From positions 3,286,001 to 3,350,000 of the forward strand of contig NZ_FNTG01000002.1 of the NCBI RefSeq assembly GCF_900104795.1: 64,000 nucleotides of DNA, read 5' to 3'. Every line of letters starts with the position of its first letter. Position 1 is the first letter of the stretch. The notes under the pieces are model-generated. The model did no database searches. It had not been told where the DNA came from and saw only the letters and a list, made by a program, of their open reading frames with translations. This DNA comes from Burkholderia sp. WP9. Lineage in GTDB: Bacteria; Pseudomonadota; Gammaproteobacteria; Burkholderiales; Burkholderiaceae. The translations under genes were made by a program, and so were the position numbers. This document shows, piece after piece, positions 52,760 through 61,686 of the stretch.

Positions 52760-55093
52760 TCAGTTCGACGTCACGAGCGAATCGGACGGCACGATCCGCA
52801 GTGCGCCAGGATTGCTCGCCGCCGGATTCGACCACAGCAGATGCATGCTCGCCGCTCCCGTGCCGTGCACGTACTCGACCTTGATCGACGCGCGCTGCTT
52901 CGCGGCGAGCCAGATCTTGCCTCTCACGGTCGATTGGGTCGCGGTCTTCTTGTCGATGATCTTCACGCCGTTGATCCACAGGCGCGCCACGTTGTCGCTG
53001 TCGATCGAGAACGTGTAGAGCCCGTCCTGCGCCGCCTGGATTGCCCCGGACCAACGCACCCCGTAGTTCGTGGCGTTGATGCCCGCGGAAGCGTCAGGCG
53101 AATCGGTGCCGCGCTCGGTGTTCAGGTCGAAGTCGATCAATGGCGTGATCGAGGTTTTGACAGGCGCGCTCGCGAAGGTCGGGTCGTTGTAGTAGCCGAC
53201 CTGCAGCACCGGCAGCTTCACGTTGAAACCACCTGTCAACGCCTGAGTCTCCGAGGTCTGCCACGGATGGCCGTCCGGATAGATCGTTCCCTGGAAGGGT
53301 GTGGCCGGTTCGACCGTGGCGGGCGCGCCCGGCACCTGGCCCCAGTGGAAGCGCGTGTTGGTGCGGCCGATCATCAACTCCCACACGATAAAGCCCGTGC
53401 TGCCGCCGTAGTTCGAGACGATGCCGGGCATGGTTTGACCGGTGGTGCCAGCAAAGCCCCGTTGCAGCGTTTCGGAATTCAAGGCGCTGACATTGCTGCC
53501 GTTCACCGGACCCGTGTACGGGTTGCCGTACGGATGGAACGCGTAGAAGTCGGAGAAGTACGTGCCTTCGTCCTCCTGGACCTGTGGTGCGTTGATCGGC
53601 TGAGTAGCGCCTGCGTTCAGGATGGCGATGCGCGCGTCGTTCATCAGCACCGCGCGCGTTTCCTGCAATGCACCATTGCCGCTGCAACCCGGCTCGTTCA
53701 TCGTTTCCCAGAAGATGATGCGTGGGTCATTGCGATGCGGCGCAACGAAGTCGCTGATGTAGCTCGCCAGACTCGCCTTATACGTGATGGCGGAGTTCGC
53801 CGCCGTCGGCTGGAAATACGCCTGTTCCACCGGCGTGCCGGGCGACTGAACCCATTGGCTGTTGTGCACGCCCCAGACCGGCGCCGGTTGCGGGCCGTAT
53901 TGCGGCGTGGGGTTCCAGCAGTCGTCGTAGAAGATCGGCGAGACCTTGATGCCATGGCGCGCGGCGATTTTCAGCAGGTTCTCGAACTTGCTCAGGAACG
54001 CCACACGATCGTTTGCCCACACGAGATAGTGCAGGTAGACCGCAATCGTGTTCATGCCGTAGGTCTGCGCATACGTCAATTCGCGGTTGACGATCTCCGG
54101 ATCGTAGTTCTGCCAGAAGTCGATTGCGTTCACCGCATTGGACGGCGTGTAGACCGCGCCGACCACCTTGGAGAAGTCGTAGCTCGGCGACTTCACCGTG
54201 GGGTACGTGCGGATCGTCATGTTGCTGAACGTCGCGCCGACGCCGAAACGTCGCAGCCCGAAGCTGCCCGACTGGAACACGGCGGGCAGGGCGTTGGTGG
54301 CGTCGTTCACGCTGATCACGCGCTGCTGGTCGAGGTCGACGGTGATGGCCGTGCCGCTCGTCGTGACCTTCAGATGGTGCGTGCTGCCGCCCACGATCGT
54401 ACTGAGCGGATACGCGATGAAGTTGGTCCAGTTGTTGTTCTGACGGCCAACCACCAACGAATGTGTGCCCGTGTCGAGGCCGATGTAGTAGCCGGTCAGG
54501 CTGTCGGGACCGCCGGCTGTCGGATTCGTGGTGCGCACGATAAAGCCCGCGTTCGCGGCGCCGCTGCCGACCGGCGCGCTGACCGTCACGTCCGCTTCGT
54601 AAGACGCGGTGGCATAGGTGCTGGCGAGCGCCACTGTTTTGTCGCCCGCGCCAGTGCCGTTGGTGGGCGGCGCGGGGATGGTGATGGTGGAGTTGTTGGC
54701 GCCGGGGCCCCAGCCTTGCGTCGATCCCGGTGCGAGGTAGTTCGTGAAGTCGCCGAACGAGAGCGTGGTGGTCGAAACCGGCGCGGGCGGCGCCGGCGGC
54801 GTGTAGGGCGGAAGGTTGAGCGTGGGGTCGGCGATCACGAGCGGCGGGGTCGTTGTCTTCATGCCGACCGGAATGGCCTTCGCGGCCCTGAATTCGCTTT
54901 CGACGTTGGCCGTGTCGGCCAGCGCCGCGGCCGAGGCCGCGGAAGCGCCTGACGCGGCTGAGGCCGCTGTGGCCGCTGTGGCATCGATTGCCGTTGCCTG
55001 CTTGTCCGCCGAGGCCGTCGCGTTCGGCGGACCGTCGTTGCCACCGCAAGCGCCCAGCATGGCGAGCGCCGCAAGCACAAGGTAATTGCGCAC
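52760..55093 (-). CDS. Secreted glycoside-hydrolase-like lipoprotein with PA14-like C-terminus
   Basis: A 777-residue exported lipoprotein (lipobox LGAC, Cys16) with an Ala/Ser-rich tether (to about 70). Residues 95-300 look like a concanavalin-type/DUF1080-like sugar-binding beta sandwich (TGYYIGLDTGTHSLVVGRQN). Residues 310-600 form a GH5/GH2-like TIM barrel: candidate acid/base Glu467 in FWETMNEPG and candidate nucleophile Glu572 in GFIVWELMIG. Residues 640-775 resemble a PA14 domain (ARLWINGVKIIDKK). It probably cleaves a plant or microbial beta-glycan at the cell surface; the substrate and GH family are not certain. AT-rich flanks at 55094-55230 contrast with its GC-rich body. Confidence 0.75.
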   Translation of the reverse strand: MRNYLVLAALAMLGACGGNDGPPNATASADKQATAIDATAATAASAASGASAASAAALADTANVESEFRAAKAIPVGMKTTTPPLVIADPTLNLPPYTPPAPPAPVSTTTLSFGDFTNYLAPGSTQGWGPGANNSTITIPAPPTNGTGAGDKTVALASTYATASYEADVTVSAPVGSGAANAGFIVRTTNPTAGGPDSLTGYYIGLDTGTHSLVVGRQNNNWTNFIAYPLSTIVGGSTHHLKVTTSGTAITVDLDQQRVISVNDATNALPAVFQSGSFGLRRFGVGATFSNMTIRTYPTVKSPSYDFSKVVGAVYTPSNAVNAIDFWQNYDPEIVNRELTYAQTYGMNTIAVYLHYLVWANDRVAFLSKFENLLKIAARHGIKVSPIFYDDCWNPTPQYGPQPAPVWGVHNSQWVQSPGTPVEQAYFQPTAANSAITYKASLASYISDFVAPHRNDPRIIFWETMNEPGCSGNGALQETRAVLMNDARIAILNAGATQPINAPQVQEDEGTYFSDFYAFHPYGNPYTGPVNGSNVSALNSETLQRGFAGTTGQTMPGIVSNYGGSTGFIVWELMIGRTNTRFHWGQVPGAPATVEPATPFQGTIYPDGHPWQTSETQALTGGFNVKLPVLQVGYYNDPTFASAPVKTSITPLIDFDLNTERGTDSPDASAGINATNYGVRWSGAIQAAQDGLYTFSIDSDNVARLWINGVKIIDKKTATQSTVRGKIWLAAKQRASIKVEYVHGTGAASMHLLWSNPAASNPGALRIVPSDSLVTSN

Positions 55094-55441
55094 CTGTATC
55101 TCCTGATGTCCCCGCTTAATTGATGGTCATAATTATTATTGAGTTTTGATAGAGTCAATAGCAGAGGCGTTGTTGGCCTCGTTGTCGCCTACGGATGCGG
55201 AAATCGATATGAATAATATTATTAATTACGCAGACCTGTATCAGTGCTTCCCCCGGATTGTTCGGCGGCGAAGATCGCGCTAAGCGAAGTCAGGAAGGGG
55301 GGTATGCGGATCGGGTCAATGTCATGCTCCGCGTCCATGCTGCGCCGGCCCGCAGGCATAATCCGTTTTCCAACGACGCGGGCCGCGCAGCCGGCACGCC
55401 AATCAGGCGGTGCGCTGCCGCGCGCATCGCAAGGACACTTT
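55094..55441. other. AT-rich spacer upstream of the glycosidase gene
   Basis: The 348-bp divergent spacer includes an unusually AT-rich stretch (about 55130-55230) with the palindrome AATAATATTATT (55212-55223). It must contain promoters for the glycosidase and the EamA transporter. No gene was seen. Confidence 0.4.
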
Positions 55442-56341
55442 ATGCCGCCCCTCACCGCTGTCCGAACGTCCGCCGTGCCGCTGCGCAGCGTGGCGCTGAT
55501 CCTCGTGTCGATGTTCTGTTTCGCGCTGGTCGACGCGCTCGCCAAATCCGTCGCGCTCGCTTATCCGGCCAACGAAGTGACGTTCTTTCGCATGCTTTTC
55601 GGCCTCGTGCCCGCGGTGGCGGTGTGCCTGCACGGCAAACCAATCGTGGAGCGGGTTCGGCACATGGATGTGCGCGGGCAGACCATTCGCGCACTGACGC
55701 TGCTCGGCGCGTCGGGTCTGTTCTTCGCGGGTCTGCCCTATATGCCGCTTGGTGACGCGGTGGCGATCGTCTACTCGGAGACGTTGCTGGTGATCGTTCT
55801 CGCGCCATTGTTGCTGAAGGAAACGCTCAAACCGCGCGATGCGCTCGCCGCCACGGTCGGCTTTGTCGGCGTGCTGTTCGTGGTGCGCCCGGACGGCTCA
55901 CATTCGAACTGGCTCGGTCCCGCGCTGCTGATCGCGAGCGCCTTTTTCGGCGCGCTATCGATCATTCAGATCAAGCGCATTCGCGCCACCGACGATTCGC
56001 GCACCACCGTGCTGTACTTCACGGCGATCGGCACGATCATCACCGGCGTCTCGCTGTTTTTCGCGTGGCGCACGCCTTCGCCGCAGGCGCTCGCGATCAT
56101 GGCCTTGCTCGGCGGATTCGCCACGGCTGGGCAATTGCTGATGACCATGGCGTTCCGCCAGGCTGATGCCGGTGCGCTCGCGCCTTACAACTACACGAGC
56201 ATCGTATGGGCGGCGCTGTTCGGCTATGTGGCGTGGGGCGAGACGATCGGCGCCATGTCTCTGTTCGGCATTGCGTTGATTGTCGGTAGCTCGATTGCCG
56301 TGGCGATGCGCGGCAAGCAGGGCGAGGGGCCGCTCGTGTAG
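55442..56341 (+). CDS. EamA/DMT-family transporter
   Basis: A 299-residue protein with ten predicted membrane helices in two EamA repeats (first with FCFALVDALAKSVALAYPAN, second with LLIASAFFGALSIIQIKRIR). Members export or import amino acids, nucleosides or other small metabolites; specificity is not visible. AAGGACA stands before ATG 55442. Confidence 0.9.
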   Translation: MPPLTAVRTSAVPLRSVALILVSMFCFALVDALAKSVALAYPANEVTFFRMLFGLVPAVAVCLHGKPIVERVRHMDVRGQTIRALTLLGASGLFFAGLPYMPLGDAVAIVYSETLLVIVLAPLLLKETLKPRDALAATVGFVGVLFVVRPDGSHSNWLGPALLIASAFFGALSIIQIKRIRATDDSRTTVLYFTAIGTIITGVSLFFAWRTPSPQALAIMALLGGFATAGQLLMTMAFRQADAGALAPYNYTSIVWAALFGYVAWGETIGAMSLFGIALIVGSSIAVAMRGKQGEGPLV

Positions 56342-56673
56342 GCAAGCGTCGAACTGCGTCGCCACACTCTAAACAGTTCATGATCATTTCAGAGTTCCAA
56401 TAATCATCCTAAGAAAGCAGCGCAACCAGTCCTTTTAGGCCAACAAAATAGGCGCCATCGGACAATTCGACGTCCGAACCATATAAATAGAAAATGGACG
56501 CATCCAGTTCGCGCGCGCTTTCGTAGGTGCCTTATTCGGCCGGACCTTGCGGCCGCGAATTCGCGGTCGTCGCGGCGGCACTGCGTGCACGATCGCCGCT
56601 ACCCTCTGATGATTTCGGGCGCATTTGCAAAACTCGCAACCGCGCACGCTCCACGACTGGAAGGGGGCATCCC
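56342..56673. other. 332-bp spacer upstream of the DUF4148-like gene
   Basis: There is no gene here. An inverted repeat CGGAC (56459-56463) / GTCCG (56472-56476) lies just before a TATAAA (56483 region), which could be an operator next to a promoter for the gene at 56674. Confidence 0.35.
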
Positions 56674-57666
56674 ATGCATAGCGAACCCAGGAAGATCGTT
56701 CTTACAGGACTCGTCGTCAGCGCTGTTGCAATCGCGGCATATGTCTCGCATGCGGCCAAACCGTGGCTGTCGACGGACGAATTCGACACGGCGCGCAATG
56801 AAGCGCCAGTTCATCAAACGCGCGGCGACACCACCAGTGGTGCGGTGATATCCGGACCGGCTGCTGCTCGCAGCGACGCAACGAGCGCGGCGAGCGCGAC
56901 CGGCACCACCGCCACGAGCCTGCAGGCGGCGCGCGACAGTCTGCAACGCAACGATCTTGCCGGCGCGCAGGCGCAACTGGACGCGGCTCGTTCCGCACAT
57001 CAGGACGATGCTCAGGTGCGCGCACTGCAAAGAGAAGTGCAGGCGCGTGCCGATAATGCGCAGCACGCAACGACGGTAGACCGTGTCGAGAAGACGCTGC
57101 AACCGGCTTCGAAGGCGGCACGAACGTCGTCGTCATCGATAAGACACGGCCGGTCGCGCGATATCCGAGTTGCCTCCCGCGAAGCAACCCATTACGCGTC
57201 GAATCATGTCAGGAGTCAGGCGGCGCTGGACAAACTGGTGGCAGGCCTCGACAGCCGTAGCGCGCCGAACGCGAGGGCGGTGGTCACCGGTGGACCGCCT
57301 GCGTTCGGCCAACCGTCGACTCCAGCTGCAGCGCTGAATGCGCCGCCGAGCTTGATCAGCGCGCCCGTTGCCGCGCCGGCACTATCTATCCAACCCGCGC
57401 CGCAAGCGCCGCTGGAGGTACCCACAGCACCAGCGCGCCCGCAAGCCGAACTGACGGCGCAAACCACGGTGCTGTCAACGCCGGTGGTCCAGTCCACGTC
57501 TGCGGGCAACGCGGTGCTGAAAACGGACGGCGGCCCGAAAACGCGTGCACAGGTGCGCGCGGAGATCGAGCGTGCCCGTGAGAACGGCAGCCTTCCCGCG
57601 TTTGGCAATCCCGATCCCGCGGGTCCAGGTGGAGTGCCGAGCATCACCGGCGCGTCACGTCCGTAA
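56674..57666 (+). CDS. Exported Ala/Pro-rich protein with a C-terminal DUF4148-like segment
   Basis: A 330-residue protein with an N-terminal membrane anchor or signal (IVLTGLVVSAVAIAAYVSHA), a helical region with TPR-like spacing (SLQAARDSLQRNDLAGAQAQ), a low-complexity Ala/Pro linker (about 230-285) and a C-terminal KTRAQVRAEIERARENGSLP segment that matches the DUF4148 core of the small protein at 48392. AAGGGGG precedes ATG 56674. Function is unknown; the parts suggest a cell-envelope protein. Confidence 0.75.
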   Translation: MHSEPRKIVLTGLVVSAVAIAAYVSHAAKPWLSTDEFDTARNEAPVHQTRGDTTSGAVISGPAAARSDATSAASATGTTATSLQAARDSLQRNDLAGAQAQLDAARSAHQDDAQVRALQREVQARADNAQHATTVDRVEKTLQPASKAARTSSSSIRHGRSRDIRVASREATHYASNHVRSQAALDKLVAGLDSRSAPNARAVVTGGPPAFGQPSTPAAALNAPPSLISAPVAAPALSIQPAPQAPLEVPTAPARPQAELTAQTTVLSTPVVQSTSAGNAVLKTDGGPKTRAQVRAEIERARENGSLPAFGNPDPAGPGGVPSITGASRP

Positions 57667-57737
57667 GATCAGGGAGACGGACGATTGGCGATGTGCTGAC
57701 CCGCTGACCCGCTGACTATCGGCGATATATTGAAGGG

Positions 57738-58517
57738 CTAACTCAACGAAGCCGCGAGCCGCGCGAAGATGGGCTCGTCGGTGCGGTCGAAGGCGAGCGG
57801 CGTGACCGACACGCGTCCTGACGCCACCACGGCCGTTTCGCTGTCGGGATCGTTCGCTCGTGCGCCCCGTTGAAAGCGCAACCAGTGATAGGCCATGCCG
57901 CGTGGATCGACTTGCGGCAACACGTCGATATCTTCGACGAGCCCGACGCCCTGGCGGGTCGGCGTGAGTGGGCCGGCGTGGGCCGCGTCGACATCGGGGA
58001 AGTTGATGTTCAGGCAGGTGGGCGCGGCATGCTCGATAGCGAGCAACTGGCGGATCACGCCGGGCGCGAGCGCGCGAGCCGTGTCCCAGCGCACGTTGTC
58101 GCGGTTGCTGAAGGTCTGGCTCAGTGCGAACGACGGCAACCCCAGCAGCAGCCCCGTCATGGCGGCGCCGACAGTGCCCGAGAACATCGTTTCCACGCCA
58201 AGATTGCCGCCGCGATTGATGCCGGAAAGAATCAGCGTGGGCGGCGCGTCGCGCATCAGGTGGCGGACGCCCATCACGACGCAATCGCCGGGCGTGCCCA
58301 CCACGCCGAAACGCCGCTCGCCCTGGCGGCTCACCCGCAGCGGTGAATGCAGGCTGATCGAATGCGACGTGCCGCTCTGATCGTGCTCGGGCGCGACCAC
58401 CCAGACTTCGTGCGCAAGCTCGGCAGCGACCGCTTCGAGTACGGCGAGGCCGGGCGCGTCGATACCGTCGTCGTTCGTCAACAGCACGCGCGGCACTTTG
58501 GATTCATAGGCAGACAT
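57738..58517 (-). CDS. surE: SurE-type 5'/3'-nucleotidase
   Basis: A 259-residue metal-dependent nucleotidase: VLLTNDDGIDAPGLAVL carries the metal-binding Asp pair, followed by APEHDQSGTSHSISL and LILSGINRGGNLGVETMFSG. SurE dephosphorylates nucleoside monophosphates and helps stationary-phase survival. It stands alone, not beside pcm/nlpD/rpoS as the classical copy does, so it is probably a second paralogue (inference). GGAG precedes the ATG by 9 nt. Confidence 0.93.
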   Translation of the reverse strand: MSAYESKVPRVLLTNDDGIDAPGLAVLEAVAAELAHEVWVVAPEHDQSGTSHSISLHSPLRVSRQGERRFGVVGTPGDCVVMGVRHLMRDAPPTLILSGINRGGNLGVETMFSGTVGAAMTGLLLGLPSFALSQTFSNRDNVRWDTARALAPGVIRQLLAIEHAAPTCLNINFPDVDAAHAGPLTPTRQGVGLVEDIDVLPQVDPRGMAYHWLRFQRGARANDPDSETAVVASGRVSVTPLAFDRTDEPIFARLAASLS

Positions 58518-58665
58518 CGCAGCAAACTCCGTTCAGTCGGTGAGGGAAGCCGTCATTATCCAGCCAACGGCAGGTGCATGCCAGGAGGCGGCCGGCGAGC
58601 CTTGCAGCCAGTCGGCGGTTTCAGCATCATTTAACCGGCCAGTCAGCATTCAGTCGCTCAGCGAC

Positions 58666-59406
58666 TCACCCAATCACCCACCGCGCCGCGAGCGGCATCA
58701 ACACCGGCACCACGAACGCGGTGAACACGCCGTTGAGCCCCATGCCCAGGCCGGCGAACGCGCCCATTTCCTCGCTCACCTGAAAAGCGCGCGCCGTGCC
58801 GATGCCATGCGACGCGATACCCAGCGCGAAACCACGCACCTCGGGTTCCGCGATACGCAGGGCGTTGAGAATGGCGCGCGCGAACACGGCGCCGAATACG
58901 CCCGTCGAAATGACGAGCACGGCCGTCAACGAGGGAATGCCGCCGATCTCGGAAGCGACCGCCATCGCGATCGGCGTGGTCGCCGATTTCGGCGCAAGCG
59001 ACGCAATCGTTTGATGCGACGCACCGAACAGCGCAGCCACGCCGACCGCCGAAACGATGGCCGTCAATGACCCGGCGACGAGCCCGCCGATCAGCGGCAA
59101 TGCGGAGCGGCGCAGTTTCGGCCACTGCCGGTAGAGTGGCAGCGCGAGCGCCACCGTCGCGGGACCGAGCAGGAAGTGGACGAATTGCGCGCCTTCAAAG
59201 TAGGTCGCGTAGGGCGTGCGCGTCACTTCGAGCAGCGCGACCAGCAGCGCCACCGCGATCAGCACGGGATTGGCAAGCGGATTGAAGCGCGCCTTCGCAT
59301 AGATGGCCTGGGCGATGAGGTAGGCGATCAGCGTGATCGTCAGCCCGAGCAAGGGAGTCGCGGCGAGATAGACCCAGATGGCGCCGAGCTTCGGAATGGC
59401 GGTCAT
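58666..59406 (-). CDS. LrgB/CidB-family membrane protein
   Basis: A 246-residue membrane protein with several hydrophobic helices: FEGAQFVHFLLGPATVALAL, SLAPKSATTPIAMAVASEIG and GFALGIASHGIGTARAFQVS are the conserved LrgB motifs. It works with the CidA/LrgA partner encoded upstream, whose stop overlaps its start by one base. The pair controls murein hydrolase activity or, in other bacteria, transports small carboxylates across the inner membrane. Confidence 0.92.
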   Translation of the reverse strand: MTAIPKLGAIWVYLAATPLLGLTITLIAYLIAQAIYAKARFNPLANPVLIAVALLVALLEVTRTPYATYFEGAQFVHFLLGPATVALALPLYRQWPKLRRSALPLIGGLVAGSLTAIVSAVGVAALFGASHQTIASLAPKSATTPIAMAVASEIGGIPSLTAVLVISTGVFGAVFARAILNALRIAEPEVRGFALGIASHGIGTARAFQVSEEMGAFAGLGMGLNGVFTAFVVPVLMPLAARWVIG

Positions 59407-59774
59407 TACACGGCCTCCGTAACGGATGGATCGCGGCGCTGGCGGCGCATCAGCGCGCGCGTGACGAGTGCAGCCACGGCAATGGCGAGAGACGTGCTGA
59501 TGGCAATGGAGACGATCACCGCGACGGCGTCGCCACGAATCCGGCTCGCCGACACCATGATGCCGACGCCCGCCGGAACGAACAGTAAGGACAGATGGCG
59601 CAGTAATTCGAGCGCGGTCGGCTCGATCGCATCGGCGGATTGCGGGCGCAGCATCAGGAAGCCGAATAACAGCAGCATGCCGATCACGGGCCCGGGCACC
59701 GGTATGTGGAACACATACGAAACACCTTCGCCGAGGCACTGGAAGGTGAGCAGAACAGCGAGCGCTCCAAGCAT
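59406..59774 (-). CDS. CidA/LrgA-family holin-like protein
   Basis: A 122-residue protein with four membrane helices: VLLTFQCLGEGVSYVF, then PVPGPVIGMLLLFGFLM and LSLLFVPAGVGIMV, the core of the CidA/LrgA family. GGAG 6 nt before ATG 59774 decides the start; a longer frame to 59852 has no such site. It is coupled to the LrgB gene. Confidence 0.9.
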   Translation of the reverse strand: MLGALAVLLTFQCLGEGVSYVFHIPVPGPVIGMLLLFGFLMLRPQSADAIEPTALELLRHLSLLFVPAGVGIMVSASRIRGDAVAVIVSIAISTSLAIAVAALVTRALMRRQRRDPSVTEAV

Positions 59775-59961
59775 GGCAGTCTCCAGGACGCAAAACAGAA
59801 AATGCGCCATTGTGTACCATGCAGTTTGCCCTGTGCTCGCTCGATGACTCAATGCCGTGACTCAGCCGGCTAACTCAGCCTCCTCATTGAACGGCGTGTG
59901 CGAAGTTCGTTGTCGAGTCAGGCGAGCACGCTAACCTTGCCGCTGCGCCGGACGACTTGCC

Positions 59962-61128
59962 ATGCAGATAGAACCGTTTCAGATTGCCATTGCGGATCAT
60001 GACGTCGATGATCTTCGTCAGCGTATTCGCGCGACCCGCTGGGCGCCGGCAACGCCGTCGCCAGCCTGGCAGCAGGGCATCGACGCGACGTGGCTGCGCG
60101 AACTGGCCGCGTATTGGGGCGGGCATTTCGATTGGCGCGCGGCCGAGCGCGGCTTGAATCGGCAGCCTCAATTTTTCGCCAATGTGCAGGGTCAGCGCGT
60201 GCATTTCGTGCACCGGCGTGGCGTGGGTCCCGCGCCTTATCCACTGGTGATCACGCATGGCTGGCCGGGATCATTCATGGAGTTCCATGCGCTGCTCGAC
60301 CGCTTGTGCGACCCGGCCGCGTTCGGGGGCGATTACGCCGACGCTTTCGATGTCGTCGTGCCTTCGCTGCCCGGCTTCACGTTCTCGCAGGCGCCCGCTC
60401 AGCCTGGCATGTCCGCGTTCCAGGTGGCGGACGTGTGGGCGTCGCTGATGCACGGCCTCGGTTACGAGCGCTTCGGCGCGCAAGGCGGCGATCTGGGCGC
60501 CGGCGTGTCGATCGCGCTTGCCGCGCGGCATCCGCGAATCGTGGACGGCATTCATCTCAACTTCCTGCCGAGTTCGTATGAGCCGGCCATCGGCGCGGCG
60601 CAGATGCCGCTCACGGCGGCAGAGGAAAGATTCTTGCGGGAGAAGAACGAATGGGCCGCGCTCGAAGGCGGTTATGCCCACATGCACACCACCAAACCAC
60701 AGACGCTGGCAGCCTCGCTCAATGATTCGCCTGTGGGACTGGCGGCATGGATCGCCGAGAAGTTTCGCGCATGGAGCGATTGCGAAGGCGACGTCGAGAG
60801 TGTGTTTTCGAAGGACGAACTGCTCACTAACATCTCGCTCTACTGGCACACCCAATGTATCGGCACGGCGATTCAGATGTACTGGGAAAACCGTCTGCAG
60901 CCGATGCGCTTCGCCGAAGGACAACGTGTTGTGCCGCCGGTCGGCTTTGCGCATTTTCCGAAGGAGATCAATCATCCACCGCGCAGTTGGCTCGAAAGAA
61001 CTTTCAATGTCGTGCAATGGACCGACATGCCGGCGGGCGGGCACTTCGCAGCGATGGAGAAACCCGATTTGCTTGCCGCCGACATTCGCCAGTTCTTCAG
61101 GCCGCTGCGGCAGCCGCAACATCGCTAG
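59962..61128 (+). CDS. Epoxide hydrolase (alpha/beta-hydrolase fold)
   Basis: A 388-residue epoxide hydrolase with the N-terminal EHN domain (FQIAIADHDVDDLRQRIRAT). The oxyanion motif HGWPGSF, nucleophile Asp177 in QGGDLGAG and catalytic His361 in PAGGHFAAME are present. It opens epoxides to diols, probably for detoxification or catabolism. There is no signal peptide. Confidence 0.92.
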   Translation: MQIEPFQIAIADHDVDDLRQRIRATRWAPATPSPAWQQGIDATWLRELAAYWGGHFDWRAAERGLNRQPQFFANVQGQRVHFVHRRGVGPAPYPLVITHGWPGSFMEFHALLDRLCDPAAFGGDYADAFDVVVPSLPGFTFSQAPAQPGMSAFQVADVWASLMHGLGYERFGAQGGDLGAGVSIALAARHPRIVDGIHLNFLPSSYEPAIGAAQMPLTAAEERFLREKNEWAALEGGYAHMHTTKPQTLAASLNDSPVGLAAWIAEKFRAWSDCEGDVESVFSKDELLTNISLYWHTQCIGTAIQMYWENRLQPMRFAEGQRVVPPVGFAHFPKEINHPPRSWLERTFNVVQWTDMPAGGHFAAMEKPDLLAADIRQFFRPLRQPQHR

Positions 61129-61686
61129 GTTGATTGCGACTGCGCTGGCGCCGCAAAGCGGTGTTTGTCTAGACAACACATTGCTGCCGAGCTATTGAGG
61201 CGCCTGTTTTCTTTTTCGATAAAACGCGAAGCGGAGGCGGGCACGCCGGAATCAGGCAATCATCGGACTTTAGCCTCGCAAGCGGCCCGCGGCGGCAATC
61301 CGAAAAAACGCGTGTGCGGGTTGCTAACAAGTAAGTTATTCGCGGACGCTCAATCATGCATCTGCAATTATTGCGAGAAGCCCATGGTCCATGTGGACCT
61401 CGGCGGCTCACGCGTCGCGTCTCTCTGCTTTTTGGCGGAAAGGCAATGCAAGGACGTGAAACGATAGTTCAAACGTGATATCTGCGCCCCGGCTCATCCG
61501 ACTCCATCGCCGCAGATCAACGTACCCGGTTCGAATATGACGCCGAGATGGCACGAATCGCGGTTTCCGATACTGCACACCTTGCGGGGCTGTTACACCT
61601 CAAGGCAAGAACATGTAGATCATCTTCGGACAGCAACGGCGGGGCGCCAGAAGGCGATCTGTCGCTCGCGCATGGTGAGGAACAAT
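61129..61686. other. 558-bp AT-richer region without a supported gene
   Basis: The stretch is AT-richer than its neighbours. It holds a perfect palindrome GGTCCA-TG-TGGACC (61386-61399), which could be a regulator site. A 100-codon open frame from a TTG at 61165 has no ribosome-binding site and no recognisable family; it could be a remnant gene but is not supported. Confidence 0.45.

Noticed and set aside
52841..54952. Long plus-strand open frame (703 codons) opposite the secreted glycosidase
   Set aside because: It is antisense to a gene with clear signal, lipobox and domain motifs; its product is Arg/Val/Asp-rich with no recognisable motif.
61165..61467. 100-codon plus-strand open frame from a TTG
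   Set aside because: No ribosome-binding site, no recognisable family and odd composition. A decayed gene cannot be excluded.
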